Notes: generated from the sequence alone by a model not told the origin. Shown: positions 1 to 7,967, numbered from the stretch's first letter. The stretch: 22,421 nucleotides of DNA from Boseongicola sp. SB0662_bin_57 (GCA_009839535.1 VXPN01000515.1:1-22421); one strand, 5' to 3'. Program-made: numbers and translations.

Positions 1-1
1 C

Positions 2-775
2 ACGCGAAGCGCGGAGAAGGCCGAGGCGCTTCGCGGCGAAGGGGTGGACGCCCTCGAATGGCCGGGCGCGCCGCTCCCTCTTGCCGAAGCGACGCATCTC
101 CTCGTTTCGGTTGCGCCGGCCGGGTCCGGCGACCCGGTGCTCGAACTGGCAGGCGACCAGATCGGCGCGGCACAGCACTTGAAGTGGGCGGGATACCTGT
201 CCACGACAGCCGTGTACGGCGACCACAAGGGGGGCTGGGTCGACGAAACCACACCGCTCGCGCCAACCACCGAACGCGGGAAGGCCCGGGCAAGGGCGGA
301 ATCGGCCTGGGCGGCGCTCGGACTGCCATTGCACATTTTCCGGCTGGCCGGAATCTACGGGCCTGGCCGTGGGCCCATGGAAAAGGTCCGGCGCGGCACT
401 GCACGGAGGATCGTCAAGAAGGGGCAGGTCTTCAGCCGGATCCATGTCGAGGACATCGCGGCAGTGCTCGCGGCGTCGATCGAGCGGCCCAATCCGGGAG
501 CGATCTACAATGTCTGTGACGACGAACCGTCACGCCCGGACGACGTGATCGAACACGCCGCCCGGCTGCTGGGTGTTCCCGTGCCGCCCGCCGTCGACCT
601 GGACTCTGCCGAGGTTTCGCCCATGGCAAGGAGCTTCTACGCAGAGTCGAAGCGGGTGCGGAACAACCGGATCAAGGACGAACTCGGCGTCACCCTCAGG
701 TATCCCGACTACAGGTCCGGGCTCGCAGCCCTGCTGGACGCGGAGGCAGGCACAGGCTCGTCGAACGCGTGCTGA
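2..775 (+). CDS. SDR-family NAD(P)-dependent epimerase/oxidoreductase, 5' truncated by window edge
   Basis: The open frame runs in from the left edge (frame from base 2, with plausible codons before the first possible GTG at 44), so the N-terminal Rossmann GxxGxxG segment lies outside the window. What remains resembles atypical/extended SDR proteins of the YeeZ or nucleoside-diphosphate-sugar epimerase type: the STTAVYGD strand, the following WVDE and GKARARAE stretch, FRLAGIYGPGR, FSRIHVEDIA and YNVCDDEPS are all characteristic. The C-terminal part (PDDVIEHAARLLGVPVPP, then a basic KRVRNNR segment) fits the substrate-binding half. The substrate cannot be read from the sequence. It is followed by about 290 bases without a gene, so it is probably not part of the gal/lig operon. 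Family call is firm; the specific function is unknown. Confidence 0.8.
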   Translation, partial: TRSAEKAEALRGEGVDALEWPGAPLPLAEATHLLVSVAPAGSGDPVLELAGDQIGAAQHLKWAGYLSTTAVYGDHKGGWVDETTPLAPTTERGKARARAESAWAALGLPLHIFRLAGIYGPGRGPMEKVRRGTARRIVKKGQVFSRIHVEDIAAVLAASIERPNPGAIYNVCDDEPSRPDDVIEHAARLLGVPVPPAVDLDSAEVSPMARSFYAESKRVRNNRIKDELGVTLRYPDYRSGLAALLDAEAGTGSSNAC

Positions 776-1067
776 ACACGAGGAGGGCGCCACGAGCCCG
801 TCGGTCACCCAGGGCACTGCCAGACTTGTTCCGGTGCCGGCATCTGCGCGAGTCGCGGCCCCGCTGACCCCGCAAGCTCGGCAATCTGCGCACCCTGACG
901 CATCTGCACGGCGAGGCGTTTGCGTTGGCAACCTTTGCTGACCCGTGAAATCGGCCGTTGGCTGGAACACACCGCGTTTCAGTCGACGGCATAATTCCCC
1001 TTCCATCCGGATTTCACTTGCGACAGTCTGTCCGGGCCGGCCAAAACCAACCTGGAGGGGCACAATC

Positions 1068-1805
1068 ATGTCCGAAAAGAAGACCGCGCTGGTGATCAGC
1101 GCTCACTCAGCGGATTTTGTTTGGCGCGCCGGCGGGGCCATCGCGCTGCACCAGGCCAAAGGCTACGAGGTCACCGTCGTATGCCTCTCCTATGGAGAGC
1201 GCGGGGAGAGCGCGAAGCTCTGGAAGCAGGAGGGCATGACCCTGAACAAGGTCAAGGCCGCTCGCCAGACAGAGGCGGAAAGCGCTGCTGCCGCCCTCGG
1301 CGTGAATGACATTCGGTTCTTCGACGTGGGGGACTATCCGCTCGACCTAGGGCGCGAAACGCAAGATCGCATGGTGGACGTCATCCGCGAGGTGCAGCCC
1401 AACTTCATGATGTCCCACTCCAAATGGGACCCTTACAACACCGACCACATGAACGCGACGCAATTTGCGCTTGAATGTCGCATGATCGCGCAAGCCTGGG
1501 GTCACAATCCAGGCGAAAAGGTCCTTGGCGCGCCTCAGCTGTATCTCTTTGAGCCGCACCAGACCGAGCAGATGGAATGGAAACCCACGACCTTTCTCGA
1601 CATCACGGATTTCTGGGACAGGAAATGGGCCGCGATCCAGTGCATGCATGGCCAGGAGCACCTGTGGAACTTCTACAAGAACGTGGCCGAGAACCGCGCC
1701 AACCACTTCCGCCGCAATTCCGGCGGCCAGGCAGGGGGACGTGCGGCCAAGTATGCCGAAGGGTTCGAGACGGTTTTCCCGCGCACGGTGGATGAACTGG
1801 AATGA
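1068..1805 (+). CDS. galB: 4-oxalomesaconate hydratase, GalB type (PIG-L fold)
   Basis: This 245-residue protein belongs to the PIG-L deacetylase-like metalloenzyme family. The N-terminal motif ISAHSADFVWRAGG (His13, Asp16) replaces the usual AHPDD, and a third metal ligand is probably the His in NTDHMNA near residue 127. In the gallate pathway of Pseudomonas, GalB hydrates 4-oxalomesaconate to 4-carboxy-4-hydroxy-2-oxoadipate (CHA); that role is assigned here because ligK, galD and ligI follow directly. The start at 1068 was chosen over an upstream in-frame start at 945 because a CTGGAGGGG ribosome-binding site sits 7-15 bases before it and PIG-L homology begins right away. It is the first gene of an operon, and its stop overlaps the ligK start (ATGA). 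Without the context one would only call it a PIG-L family hydrolase. Confidence 0.85.
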   Translation: MSEKKTALVISAHSADFVWRAGGAIALHQAKGYEVTVVCLSYGERGESAKLWKQEGMTLNKVKAARQTEAESAAAALGVNDIRFFDVGDYPLDLGRETQDRMVDVIREVQPNFMMSHSKWDPYNTDHMNATQFALECRMIAQAWGHNPGEKVLGAPQLYLFEPHQTEQMEWKPTTFLDITDFWDRKWAAIQCMHGQEHLWNFYKNVAENRANHFRRNSGGQAGGRAAKYAEGFETVFPRTVDELE

Positions 1806-2494
1806 CCTATCAGGCAGGAACCACGGGCGTCGTCGTCCAGAACATTCAACGCGCCGATCAGGAGATTGTCGACGGCCTGGCGGATTGCGGGGTTGCCACC
1901 GTTCACGAAGCGCAGGGCCGCAAGGGCCTGCTGGCCGACTGCATGAGGCCCATCTACCCCGGGGCCCGCATTGCCGGCTCTGCCGTAACCATCCTTGCAC
2001 CACCTTGCGACAACTGGATGATCCATGTCGCGATTGAACAGCTCCAGCCTGGCGACGTGATGCTCCTGGGCACGATCACGCCGTCAAATGCCGGATATTT
2101 CGGCGATCTTCTGGCAACCTCCGCCAAGGCACGCGGTTGCCGCGGGCTGGTCATCGACGCGGGCGTCCGCGATGTCCATGACCTCACCGAAATGGCCTTT
2201 CCGGTCTGGTCCAGGGCCGTGCATGCCCAGGGCACGGTCAAGGAATCGCTCGGCTCGGTCAACGTGCCTGTGGTTTGTGCCGAAGCGCTGGTCAATCCCG
2301 GCGATGTCGTCGTCGCCGACGATGACGGCGTCTGCATTGTCCGCCGCGACGAAGTCGCAGAGGTGCTGGAGAAAGCGCGGGCACGCGAAGCCAGCGAGGG
2401 CGCGAAACGTGCCAGGTTCGAGGCAGGCGAGTTCGGTCTCGACATCTACAACATGCGCGAGCGGCTGGCTGCGAAGGGCCTGAAATATGTCTAA
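1802..2494 (+). CDS. ligK: 4-carboxy-4-hydroxy-2-oxoadipate aldolase / oxaloacetate decarboxylase (RraA-like)
   Basis: This 230-residue member of the RraA/HMG-CHA aldolase family catalyses the last pathway step, splitting CHA into pyruvate and oxaloacetate, and usually also decarboxylates oxaloacetate. Residues known from the Pseudomonas enzyme are present at the same numbering: Gly101-Asp102 in the NAGYFGD segment, Arg123-Asp124 in DAGVRDVHD (substrate and divalent-metal binding), and Glu199 in the C-terminal helix. Length matches the family (about 228-238). The start overlaps the galB stop by four bases, and the 3' end overlaps the galD start by eight, indicating translational coupling. The symbol galC is equally valid. 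Confidence 0.93.
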   Translation: MTYQAGTTGVVVQNIQRADQEIVDGLADCGVATVHEAQGRKGLLADCMRPIYPGARIAGSAVTILAPPCDNWMIHVAIEQLQPGDVMLLGTITPSNAGYFGDLLATSAKARGCRGLVIDAGVRDVHDLTEMAFPVWSRAVHAQGTVKESLGSVNVPVVCAEALVNPGDVVVADDDGVCIVRRDEVAEVLEKARAREASEGAKRARFEAGEFGLDIYNMRERLAAKGLKYV

Positions 2495-3542
2495 CGGGAC
2501 CCGCTGCATGTGGATGCGCGGCGGGACGTCCAAGGGCGGGTACTTTCTGGCCAAGGACTTGCCAGGCGACACGGCTGCGCGCGATGCATTCCTTTTGCGC
2601 GCCATGGGCTCGCCAGATGTCCGCCAGATTGACGGGATGGGGGGCGCGGATCCCCTGACCTCAAAGGTCGCGGTTGTCGCGAAGTCCGCCCGCGAAGGCG
2701 TGGATGTCGACTATCTGTTCCTGCAAGTCTTCGTGGACCAGCCCCTTGTCACCGATGCTCAGAATTGCGGGAACATCCTGGCGGGCGTGGGGGCCTTCGC
2801 GATTGAGCGGGGGCTGGTTCCGGCCAGGGAAGGCGAGACGCCCGTCACGATCTACATGGAAAACACCGGCCAGATTGCGGTTGCGCGGGTGGCAACGCCA
2901 TGTGGCGAGGCAGCATATGAGGGTGAGGCCAGGATTGACGGCGTTCCCGGCAGAGCCGCGGCGGTGCCGCTGATGTTCAAGGACGCGGCAGGATCCTCTT
3001 GCGGCGCCTTGCTGCCAACCAGGAGTGCCGTGAACGTCGTCGAAGGCGTTGAAGTGACCATGATCGACAACGGCATGCCCTGCGTGGTGATGCGTGCCAG
3101 CGCAATGGGCATTACCGGAGAAGAAGCGCCGGAAGAGCTGGAGGCAAGCACTGCGCTGCGCAAGAGACTTGAGGCGATCCGCCTTGCGTGCGGGCCAATG
3201 ATGAACCTCGGCGATGTAGCTGACAAGTCTGTGCCAAAGATGACCATGGTCAGCCCGCCGACGGGCGGTGGCGCAATCGGCACGCGCACCTTTATCCCGC
3301 ACCGATGCCACAAGGCCATTGGTGTGCTCGGCGCCGTCAGTGTGGCGACCGCCTGCCTGACCCCGGGATCGCCCGCCTATGACTTGGCGGATCGCGGCAC
3401 GGGGCCAGAACGCAACCTGCCGGTGGAACACCCAACTGGCGAGATGACGGTCGTTGCGACCCTGGACCAAGCAGGCGCCGTGAAGGAAACCGCGATCCTG
3501 CGCACCGCACGCAAGTTGATGGATGGCGAGATTTTCGCATGA
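2487..3542 (+). CDS. galD: 4-oxalomesaconate tautomerase / isomerase (PrpF family)
   Basis: This 351-residue PrpF-family isomerase opens with the typical TRCMWMRGGTSKGGYF segment, which carries the family's catalytic basic residue and substrate loop; DAQNCGN and the TGGGAIGTRTFIPH segment are further family signatures. PrpF proteins shift double bonds in tricarboxylates. GalD of Pseudomonas interconverts keto and enol 4-oxalomesaconate, while the related LigU of Sphingobium makes an allylic isomer for the unrelated hydratase LigJ. Because the hydratase next door is GalB-like rather than LigJ-like, GalD is the better name, but LigU-type chemistry is not excluded. The start lies inside the ligK 3' end and the stop overlaps the ligI start (ATGA). 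Confidence 0.87.
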   Translation: MSNGTRCMWMRGGTSKGGYFLAKDLPGDTAARDAFLLRAMGSPDVRQIDGMGGADPLTSKVAVVAKSAREGVDVDYLFLQVFVDQPLVTDAQNCGNILAGVGAFAIERGLVPAREGETPVTIYMENTGQIAVARVATPCGEAAYEGEARIDGVPGRAAAVPLMFKDAAGSSCGALLPTRSAVNVVEGVEVTMIDNGMPCVVMRASAMGITGEEAPEELEASTALRKRLEAIRLACGPMMNLGDVADKSVPKMTMVSPPTGGGAIGTRTFIPHRCHKAIGVLGAVSVATACLTPGSPAYDLADRGTGPERNLPVEHPTGEMTVVATLDQAGAVKETAILRTARKLMDGEIFA

Positions 3543-4423
3543 CCGAGCAAAGAATGGACGCCGACTGGCTGGTCTTTCATCCGGATCCGAAGAAACCGGA
3601 CTTTGCCCTTCCCGAAGGGGCCGTGGATGCACATTGCCATGTCTTTGGCCCGTCGCCCGAATTCCCCTATGCGCCGGAGCGCAAGTACACGCCATGCAAT
3701 GCAGGCAAGGACAAGCTCTTCGCACTGCGCGATCATCTTGGTTTTGCCCGCAATGTCATTGTGCAGGCGACGTGTCACGGCAAGGACAACAGCGCGATGG
3801 TCGACGCCTGTCGCGCTGCCGGTGATCTGGCGCGCGGTGTCGCGAGCGTTGGCGCCGACATTTCGCGCGAGGCGTTGGCGGACATGCATGAGGCGGGCGT
3901 GCGCGGCGTTCGCTTCAACTTCGTCAAGCGCCTTGTGGATGCCACTCCCAAAGAGGTGTTCATCGGCATCGCCGAGAAGATCCAGGAATTCGGCTGGTCG
4001 ATCGTTGTCTATTTTGAGGCTGCTGACCTGGAAGAGCTTGAGCCGTTCCTCAAGCAGCTGCCGGGAATCGTGGTTGTTGATCACATGGGACGACCGGATG
4101 TGACCAAGGGTGTCGATCACCCCGATTTCGAGCGCTTCATCCGGCTGATGGCAACGAACGAGAACATCTGGACCAAGGTCACGTGCCCCGAACGGCTGAC
4201 GGTTTCCGGTCCGCCTTATGAAGATGTCGTTCCCTATTGTCGAGAAATCGTGAATCAATTCGAGGGCCGGGTGTTGTGGGGCACCGACTGGCCCCATCCC
4301 AACATGAAATCTCATATGCCGGATGACGGCGCGCTGGTTGATTTCATTCCCCAGATCGCACGCACCAGTTTGCAGCGGGAGAAGCTGCTCGTGACCAATC
4401 CAATGCGGCTCTACTGGTCTTGA
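3539..4423 (+). CDS. ligI: 2-pyrone-4,6-dicarboxylate lactonase (amidohydrolase family)
   Basis: This 294-residue amidohydrolase-superfamily protein is about the length of Sphingobium LigI (293). It hydrolyses 2-pyrone-4,6-dicarboxylate (PDC) to 4-oxalomesaconate. The HxH of the first barrel strand is seen in VDAHCHVFGP (His32, His34), a conserved histidine in VVDHMGRPD (about 182), and the catalytic Asp in LWGTDWPHPN (about 250). The ARG-rich VRGVRFNF segment fits the carboxylate-binding part of the site. The start overlaps the galD stop by four bases, making it the last gene of the galB-ligK-galD-ligI operon. No convincing terminator hairpin follows. Confidence 0.93.
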   Translation: MTEQRMDADWLVFHPDPKKPDFALPEGAVDAHCHVFGPSPEFPYAPERKYTPCNAGKDKLFALRDHLGFARNVIVQATCHGKDNSAMVDACRAAGDLARGVASVGADISREALADMHEAGVRGVRFNFVKRLVDATPKEVFIGIAEKIQEFGWSIVVYFEAADLEELEPFLKQLPGIVVVDHMGRPDVTKGVDHPDFERFIRLMATNENIWTKVTCPERLTVSGPPYEDVVPYCREIVNQFEGRVLWGTDWPHPNMKSHMPDDGALVDFIPQIARTSLQREKLLVTNPMRLYWS

Positions 4424-4973
4424 CATCGTGGACACTCCGGCGCCGGAAGACGACGGCTTCTCGGCCAAGTTGCGCGGCAACCCGCACATTGGCGACCGAG
4501 GCCGGTTTCGAACACAGACGCCACCTTGGAATCCTTCGTGTCCGCTGTCACGACCACGGCCTTCGCCACCAGTCATTCCAGGACTTTCGGGCGCAAGTCG
4601 GTCTCTGTCAGGTTTTTCCGTCCTTCGTTCCGGGACATGCTGTTGCGGGCCACCTAGTCCTGGCGACTCGGGGCAGGGACTTGCCCATGAATTCCAACTG
4701 GCGATTCTTCGGGTGGACCGGGCACCTTGCGCGGAAATGCAGCTGTCTCTAGAGAGACTGCCCTGTGCAAGGGTATGTGGCAAGAGCTCTGGGCATGGCG
4801 CGACTGTGGCCGTCTGTTGACTAACCCTCGCCATTCGCAGAGCATCAAGACAGGGACAATCAAGCTGACCAATTGTGCGGAGTGCACGATGCAGGACCAG
4901 GAGACATGTCGGGACGGACTGCCGCTCCGGGCGCGGGGGCGGGGCCCATTCCTGTTGACGGCGTCGACCTATT
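4424..4973 (+). other. 550-base gap between ligI and the ATPase gene; no intact gene recognised
   Basis: No open frame here looks like a complete protein. On the - strand, about 4500-4640, codon use looks protein-like: a short frame starting MSRNEGRKNLTETDLRPKVL, one in-frame TGA, then a continuation reading LVAKAVVVTADTKDSKVASV. This may be the relic of an unidentified gene. The promoter of the downstream ATPase gene probably lies in the right half, but no strong -35/-10 pair was found. Confidence 0.4.
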
Positions 4974-6266
4974 GTGGCTAGCGACGCTCCCCCTGCAACG
5001 CTCAAGGCGATCCAGGCCCGCGGCTATCGCTGCCTGAAGCATGTCGACCTCAGGTTCGACGGGAACTTCCACGTCCTGGTCGGTCCGAATGGCAGCGGCA
5101 AGAGCACGCTGCTCGACGCGATCGCGTTTCTGTCCGATTACATGAACCTGGGACTGGAACGGGCGGTTGGAAGGCGCACACGGAACTTCCAGGATCTGGT
5201 GTGGGGTCGCCCGGCTCGATCGCCTGGCTTCGAGCTAGCGGTTGAATTCACGGTGGGCGATCAGGAACTGCGCTACGAACTGCGGGTCGAAGAATCCGAC
5301 GAAGGCGTGAGGGTGGCCGCGGAGAACGGTTACCTAGGGCGGCTCACGCCGGAAGAGTTTTCGGCAAGCGCCGGAACGAATTCGATATGCAAAGGTGATC
5401 TAGCGTCCGGCCGCAGGCAGCGGCAAGTCTTCGGTCAGGACACAGAGACTATTGGACAGGACATGGTTCAAGACGTCCTGTGGTTCCGCCCCATGAACAA
5501 GGACCTTAGCAGAATTCTGTTTGCCCGCGACCATCCAAGCGACGACAGGAGCGCAATTGGCTTTCTTTCTGTTCTACGCGGGTTAATTCCGCCGGCAGAC
5601 GAGGAGAAACTGGACTTCTCCTTCTTGGAGCAGTTCGGGGATGCGCTGACCCGGCGCGGCGCGCAATTCCTCCAGTTGGACAGCAAGATACTCAGGCAGG
5701 CGTCGAAGCCGAACGGCGATGACGGCAGCCGATTGACTGACGACGGCAGCAATTTGCCCCAAGTGCTGGAAAGGCTCAAATCTGACCGCAAGGAGTGGAA
5801 GCGGTGGCTTGAGTTCGTGCGCTTGGCGCTACCGGAACTCGAGGATGTCAGGATTGTCCACCGCGAAGACGACCGCCACAAGTACTTGATGGTCAAACGC
5901 GCCGGCGTTGAAGTGCCATCCTGGGGTGTTTCCGAAGGCACGCTTCGGCTGTTCGCCCTGACCGTGGTCGCCCACCTTCGGACGTACCCTCTGGCGTATC
6001 TGCTGGAGGAGCCCGAGAATGGCATCCATCCGATGGCCATCGAATACGCCTACCAAGCGCTCTCGGCGGTCCGCGACGCACAGGTCTTCATCGCATCCCA
6101 TTCGCCGACGTTGCTGCGCTGCGCCGAAATTGATCAGATCCTGTGTTTCGGACACGACCCCGGCAAGGGGACGGTGATCGTTCGCGGCGACGAGCATCCG
6201 CGGTTGCGGAAATGGCGCGGTTCGCTAGACGACACCGTGTTCTGGGCAGCTGACATCCTGTCATGA
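4974..6266 (+). CDS. ABC/SMC-like AAA family ATPase, candidate sensor of a two-gene defence module
   Basis: The 430-residue protein has the parts of a RecF/SMC-like ATPase: an N-terminal FxxL-type strand, Walker A GPNGSGKST (37-45), an ABC-type signature VSEGTLR (about 319-325), Walker B YLLEEPENGIHP (Glu345/346) and the H-loop IASHSPTLLR (about 373-382). The region between, about 100-290, is a helical insertion in place of long coiled coils. Such AAA_21/AAA_15-type ATPases often pair with a nuclease or Toprim effector in anti-phage systems. The next gene starts inside its stop codon (ATGA), so the two are translationally coupled. GTG is used as start; the ribosome-binding site is weak, so the N-terminus could shift slightly. 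The product is soluble. Function in defence is inference from architecture. Confidence 0.85.
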   Translation: MASDAPPATLKAIQARGYRCLKHVDLRFDGNFHVLVGPNGSGKSTLLDAIAFLSDYMNLGLERAVGRRTRNFQDLVWGRPARSPGFELAVEFTVGDQELRYELRVEESDEGVRVAAENGYLGRLTPEEFSASAGTNSICKGDLASGRRQRQVFGQDTETIGQDMVQDVLWFRPMNKDLSRILFARDHPSDDRSAIGFLSVLRGLIPPADEEKLDFSFLEQFGDALTRRGAQFLQLDSKILRQASKPNGDDGSRLTDDGSNLPQVLERLKSDRKEWKRWLEFVRLALPELEDVRIVHREDDRHKYLMVKRAGVEVPSWGVSEGTLRLFALTVVAHLRTYPLAYLLEEPENGIHPMAIEYAYQALSAVRDAQVFIASHSPTLLRCAEIDQILCFGHDPGKGTVIVRGDEHPRLRKWRGSLDDTVFWAADILS

Positions 6267-6892
6267 AAGACCTGTTCGTACTCGCGGCCGACGCCGACAT
6301 CGAAGCGACGATGCGGGACCTGTTGAATAGGCGGCGACCCGCACTCGGGATTCGAGACATCAAGTTCACGATGATCCGGCATATGCATCGGGATCCGGGA
6401 TGCCGACGGGAGGCGGCAAAGGTCGCAAGCAGTTACATCAACGACCACGAATGCGCTTTGGTGCTGTTCGACAAGGACGGAAGCGGCGACGAGGGGACGG
6501 AACGACAACTCATCCAGAACGCAGTGGAAGAAGACCTGCGTCGGTCCGGATGGGAGAACAGGTCGAAAGCGATCGTGATCGAACCCGAGCTGGAAACGTG
6601 GGTGTGGTCCGCGTCCGCGAACGTGGGCAAAGTTCTCGGGTGGAACGAAGGGACCGTAGAGCTGCGAAAGTGGCTGGGCGAGCAAGGCCTCTGGCCCGAC
6701 GACAATGCCAAGCCGCCGAATCCGAAATCGGCTTTGGAGCGAGCGATGAAGAGGAAGAACCTCAGTCCGAATGCGCTGACGTTCAAGGCACTTGCAGAAA
6801 GGGTGAGCCTCCAAAATTGCCAGGATCCTGCATTTCTGGAAGTGCGCGAAACGCTTCAAGGATGGTTCCCGGCTGCCAGTGGGGGATCCTGA
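6263..6892 (+). CDS. Toprim-like / MAD4-like partner of the AAA ATPase, putative effector
   Basis: This is a 209-residue protein of uncertain family. Seen directly: an N-terminal hydrophobic strand with acidic residues, FVLAADADIEATM (residues 5-17); a second strand ending in an acidic cluster, ALVLFDKDGSGDEG (65-78), reminiscent of the Toprim DxD; and a third motif, VIEPELETWVWS (105-116), with a conserved-looking Glu before Trp. This arrangement resembles DUF4276/DUF4435-type Toprim-like proteins and, from memory, the small MAD4 component of the methylation-associated defence system; neither identity could be checked. It is coupled to the ATPase by a four-base overlap. No methyltransferase or other defence gene is adjacent, so if related to those systems it is a minimal pair. 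Being a real gene is near certain; the role is inferred. Confidence 0.75.
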   Translation: MKDLFVLAADADIEATMRDLLNRRRPALGIRDIKFTMIRHMHRDPGCRREAAKVASSYINDHECALVLFDKDGSGDEGTERQLIQNAVEEDLRRSGWENRSKAIVIEPELETWVWSASANVGKVLGWNEGTVELRKWLGEQGLWPDDNAKPPNPKSALERAMKRKNLSPNALTFKALAERVSLQNCQDPAFLEVRETLQGWFPAASGGS

Positions 6893-7193
6893 CCACTGCG
6901 CATTTGAGGCGCAATTTGTTGACGAAACCCGAGGGCAGGGCACTGATCGGGCTGGGTTTTGGAAAGAGACTGACTTGGAAATTCGATCTGGCCAATGGCG
7001 CCGAAGCGGGACCATGTCACGTCAAATGTCGGAACGCAACAAAGACAGCGCGTGATGTGAAGAAGCCTGCGAAAGCTCAATTTGGAAGAGCGCTGAGGGT
7101 GGAAACGATCCTCGCAATTCAATGTCGCATTCGACGGTTCGAGTCTGTGCTGCCTCTCGCGCAGTCTTGACCTTGCCCGTCTTTCGCCAGGCC
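6893..7193. other. 300-base gap after the ATPase/Toprim-like pair; nothing recognised
   Basis: Several overlapping open frames cross this stretch on both strands, but none shows a recognisable motif, a ribosome-binding site or consistent codon use. No terminator hairpin with a T-run was found after the pair. Confidence 0.4.
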
Positions 7194-7500
7194 TCAAGTG
7201 TCTCGAACGGGCCTTTCGCTTCCGGCCTCGATCAACGCCTTGACCGCGGCTGCATCGCGCTGGGTGACGGCGAGGGTCATCACCATGTCGCCGTCATAGC
7301 CCACGGCCTCCGGATCCGCTCCCGATTCGTACAGCAGCTTCAAGGCGTGGGCGACACCCCCGCCGGTGGCCCGGCGTCACGTGATGAAGCGGCGTCCGTT
7401 CCTGAAGGTCATGCGCAGCGATATCCGCGCCTGCGCCCAGAAGTGCGAGGATCTTCGGCGTGCCAAGAACGCGGCCGCATCCGCCGCTCTCCCGAGATAT
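7194..7500 (-). pseudogene. Ankyrin-repeat protein remnant, frameshifted
   Basis: Read on the - strand, the frame entering from about 7500 gives KILALLGAGADIAAHDLQER followed by TPLHHV, a textbook ankyrin repeat (LL..GAD...D..G.TPLH). At about 7375 the homology jumps to another frame: ALKLLYESGADPEAVGYDGD, then AVTQRDAAAVKALIEAG, two more ankyrin-like repeats, ending at a TGA at 7194-7196. The switch of frame in the middle of a repeat indicates a frameshift, and the 5' end has no clear start. Ankyrin proteins mediate protein binding; nothing more specific can be said. A sequencing error is an alternative to true decay. Confidence 0.5.
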
Positions 7501-7579
7501 TCCGCGTGGATTGACGAGGATCCCGAACCCACCGTCGCTTTCAGCTTGCAGGCCCGGAAATCTCGCAACTGCGGATTCT

Positions 7580-7879
7580 TCAATGAGACTCTTCCAAGAG
7601 CACTCCGCCACCTTCGATTTGCGGCGGCCCAGCAAGCCTCGACGAAAGATCTTGCCAGACTGCTCGAATGCCAGGCGTTGCGATCATGGCCTGCTCTTCA
7701 CTTCGCCAAATCGCAACAACCGACCACGTTCCGTCTTCGTTGGGTACATGGGAGGTATTGATCAGGCCATCAATGTCATCAGGTCGAATGGTCGCGCGCA
7801 TCTTCCGTTCGAAGTCCGCCTGGCCTTCCTCCGTGTCAAATTCAGGTGCCATCCTGTAAGTTGTGCGGCGAATGAACAT
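7580..7879 (-). CDS. Small hypothetical protein, ABM-like
   Basis: This is a 99-residue protein starting MFIRRTTYRMAP. The start at 7879 is supported by a strong GGAAGGAG site seven bases upstream, and is preferred over an in-frame start 16 codons earlier. The layout (N-terminal strand, acidic helix EEGQADFERKMRATI, a middle strand INTSHVPNEDGTWSVVAIWR, then a C-terminal helix) resembles the dimeric alpha-beta barrel of antibiotic-biosynthesis-monooxygenase-like proteins. This is a fold-level impression only, and no function is assigned. It has no operon partner: relics lie on both sides. Confidence 0.6.
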   Translation of the reverse strand: MFIRRTTYRMAPEFDTEEGQADFERKMRATIRPDDIDGLINTSHVPNEDGTWSVVAIWRSEEQAMIATPGIRAVWQDLSSRLAGPPQIEGGGVLLEESH

Positions 7880-7950
7880 GTCGGCTCCTTCCAAGACCCT
7901 CCAGGTCCTCGGATTGCGCTGCTGCACTCCATAGGACCATGCATGCTTGA

Positions 7951-7967
7951 CTGAACGTAATGTTCAG
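7951..7967. repeat. Perfect 6-bp inverted repeat with 5-base loop
   Basis: CTGAAC GTAAT GTTCAG forms a perfect hairpin at the 3' end of the TnpB-like remnant. IS200/IS605 elements carry subterminal hairpins at their ends, and the omega RNA of TnpB overlaps the gene's 3' end, so this may be a trace of such an element. It is short enough to be chance. Confidence 0.35.

Noticed and set aside
945..1067. Upstream in-frame extension of galB
   Set aside because: The extra 41 residues do not resemble the PIG-L family, while ATG 1068 has a good ribosome-binding site.
2661..3725. - strand open frame of 354 codons opposite galD
   Set aside because: Shadow of galD; rich in Arg/His/Gly with no recognisable domain.
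3377..5005. Long - strand open frame (542 codons) opposite galD, ligI and the following gap
   Set aside because: Composition is that of the antisense of well-supported genes; no motif and no ribosome-binding site. Open because of high GC.
4974..6892. Calling the ATPase/Toprim-like pair a full MADS, PARIS or Gabija system
   Set aside because: No methyltransferase, specificity subunit, kinase or UvrD-like helicase is adjacent, and subfamily identity could not be tested, so only a general architecture call is made.
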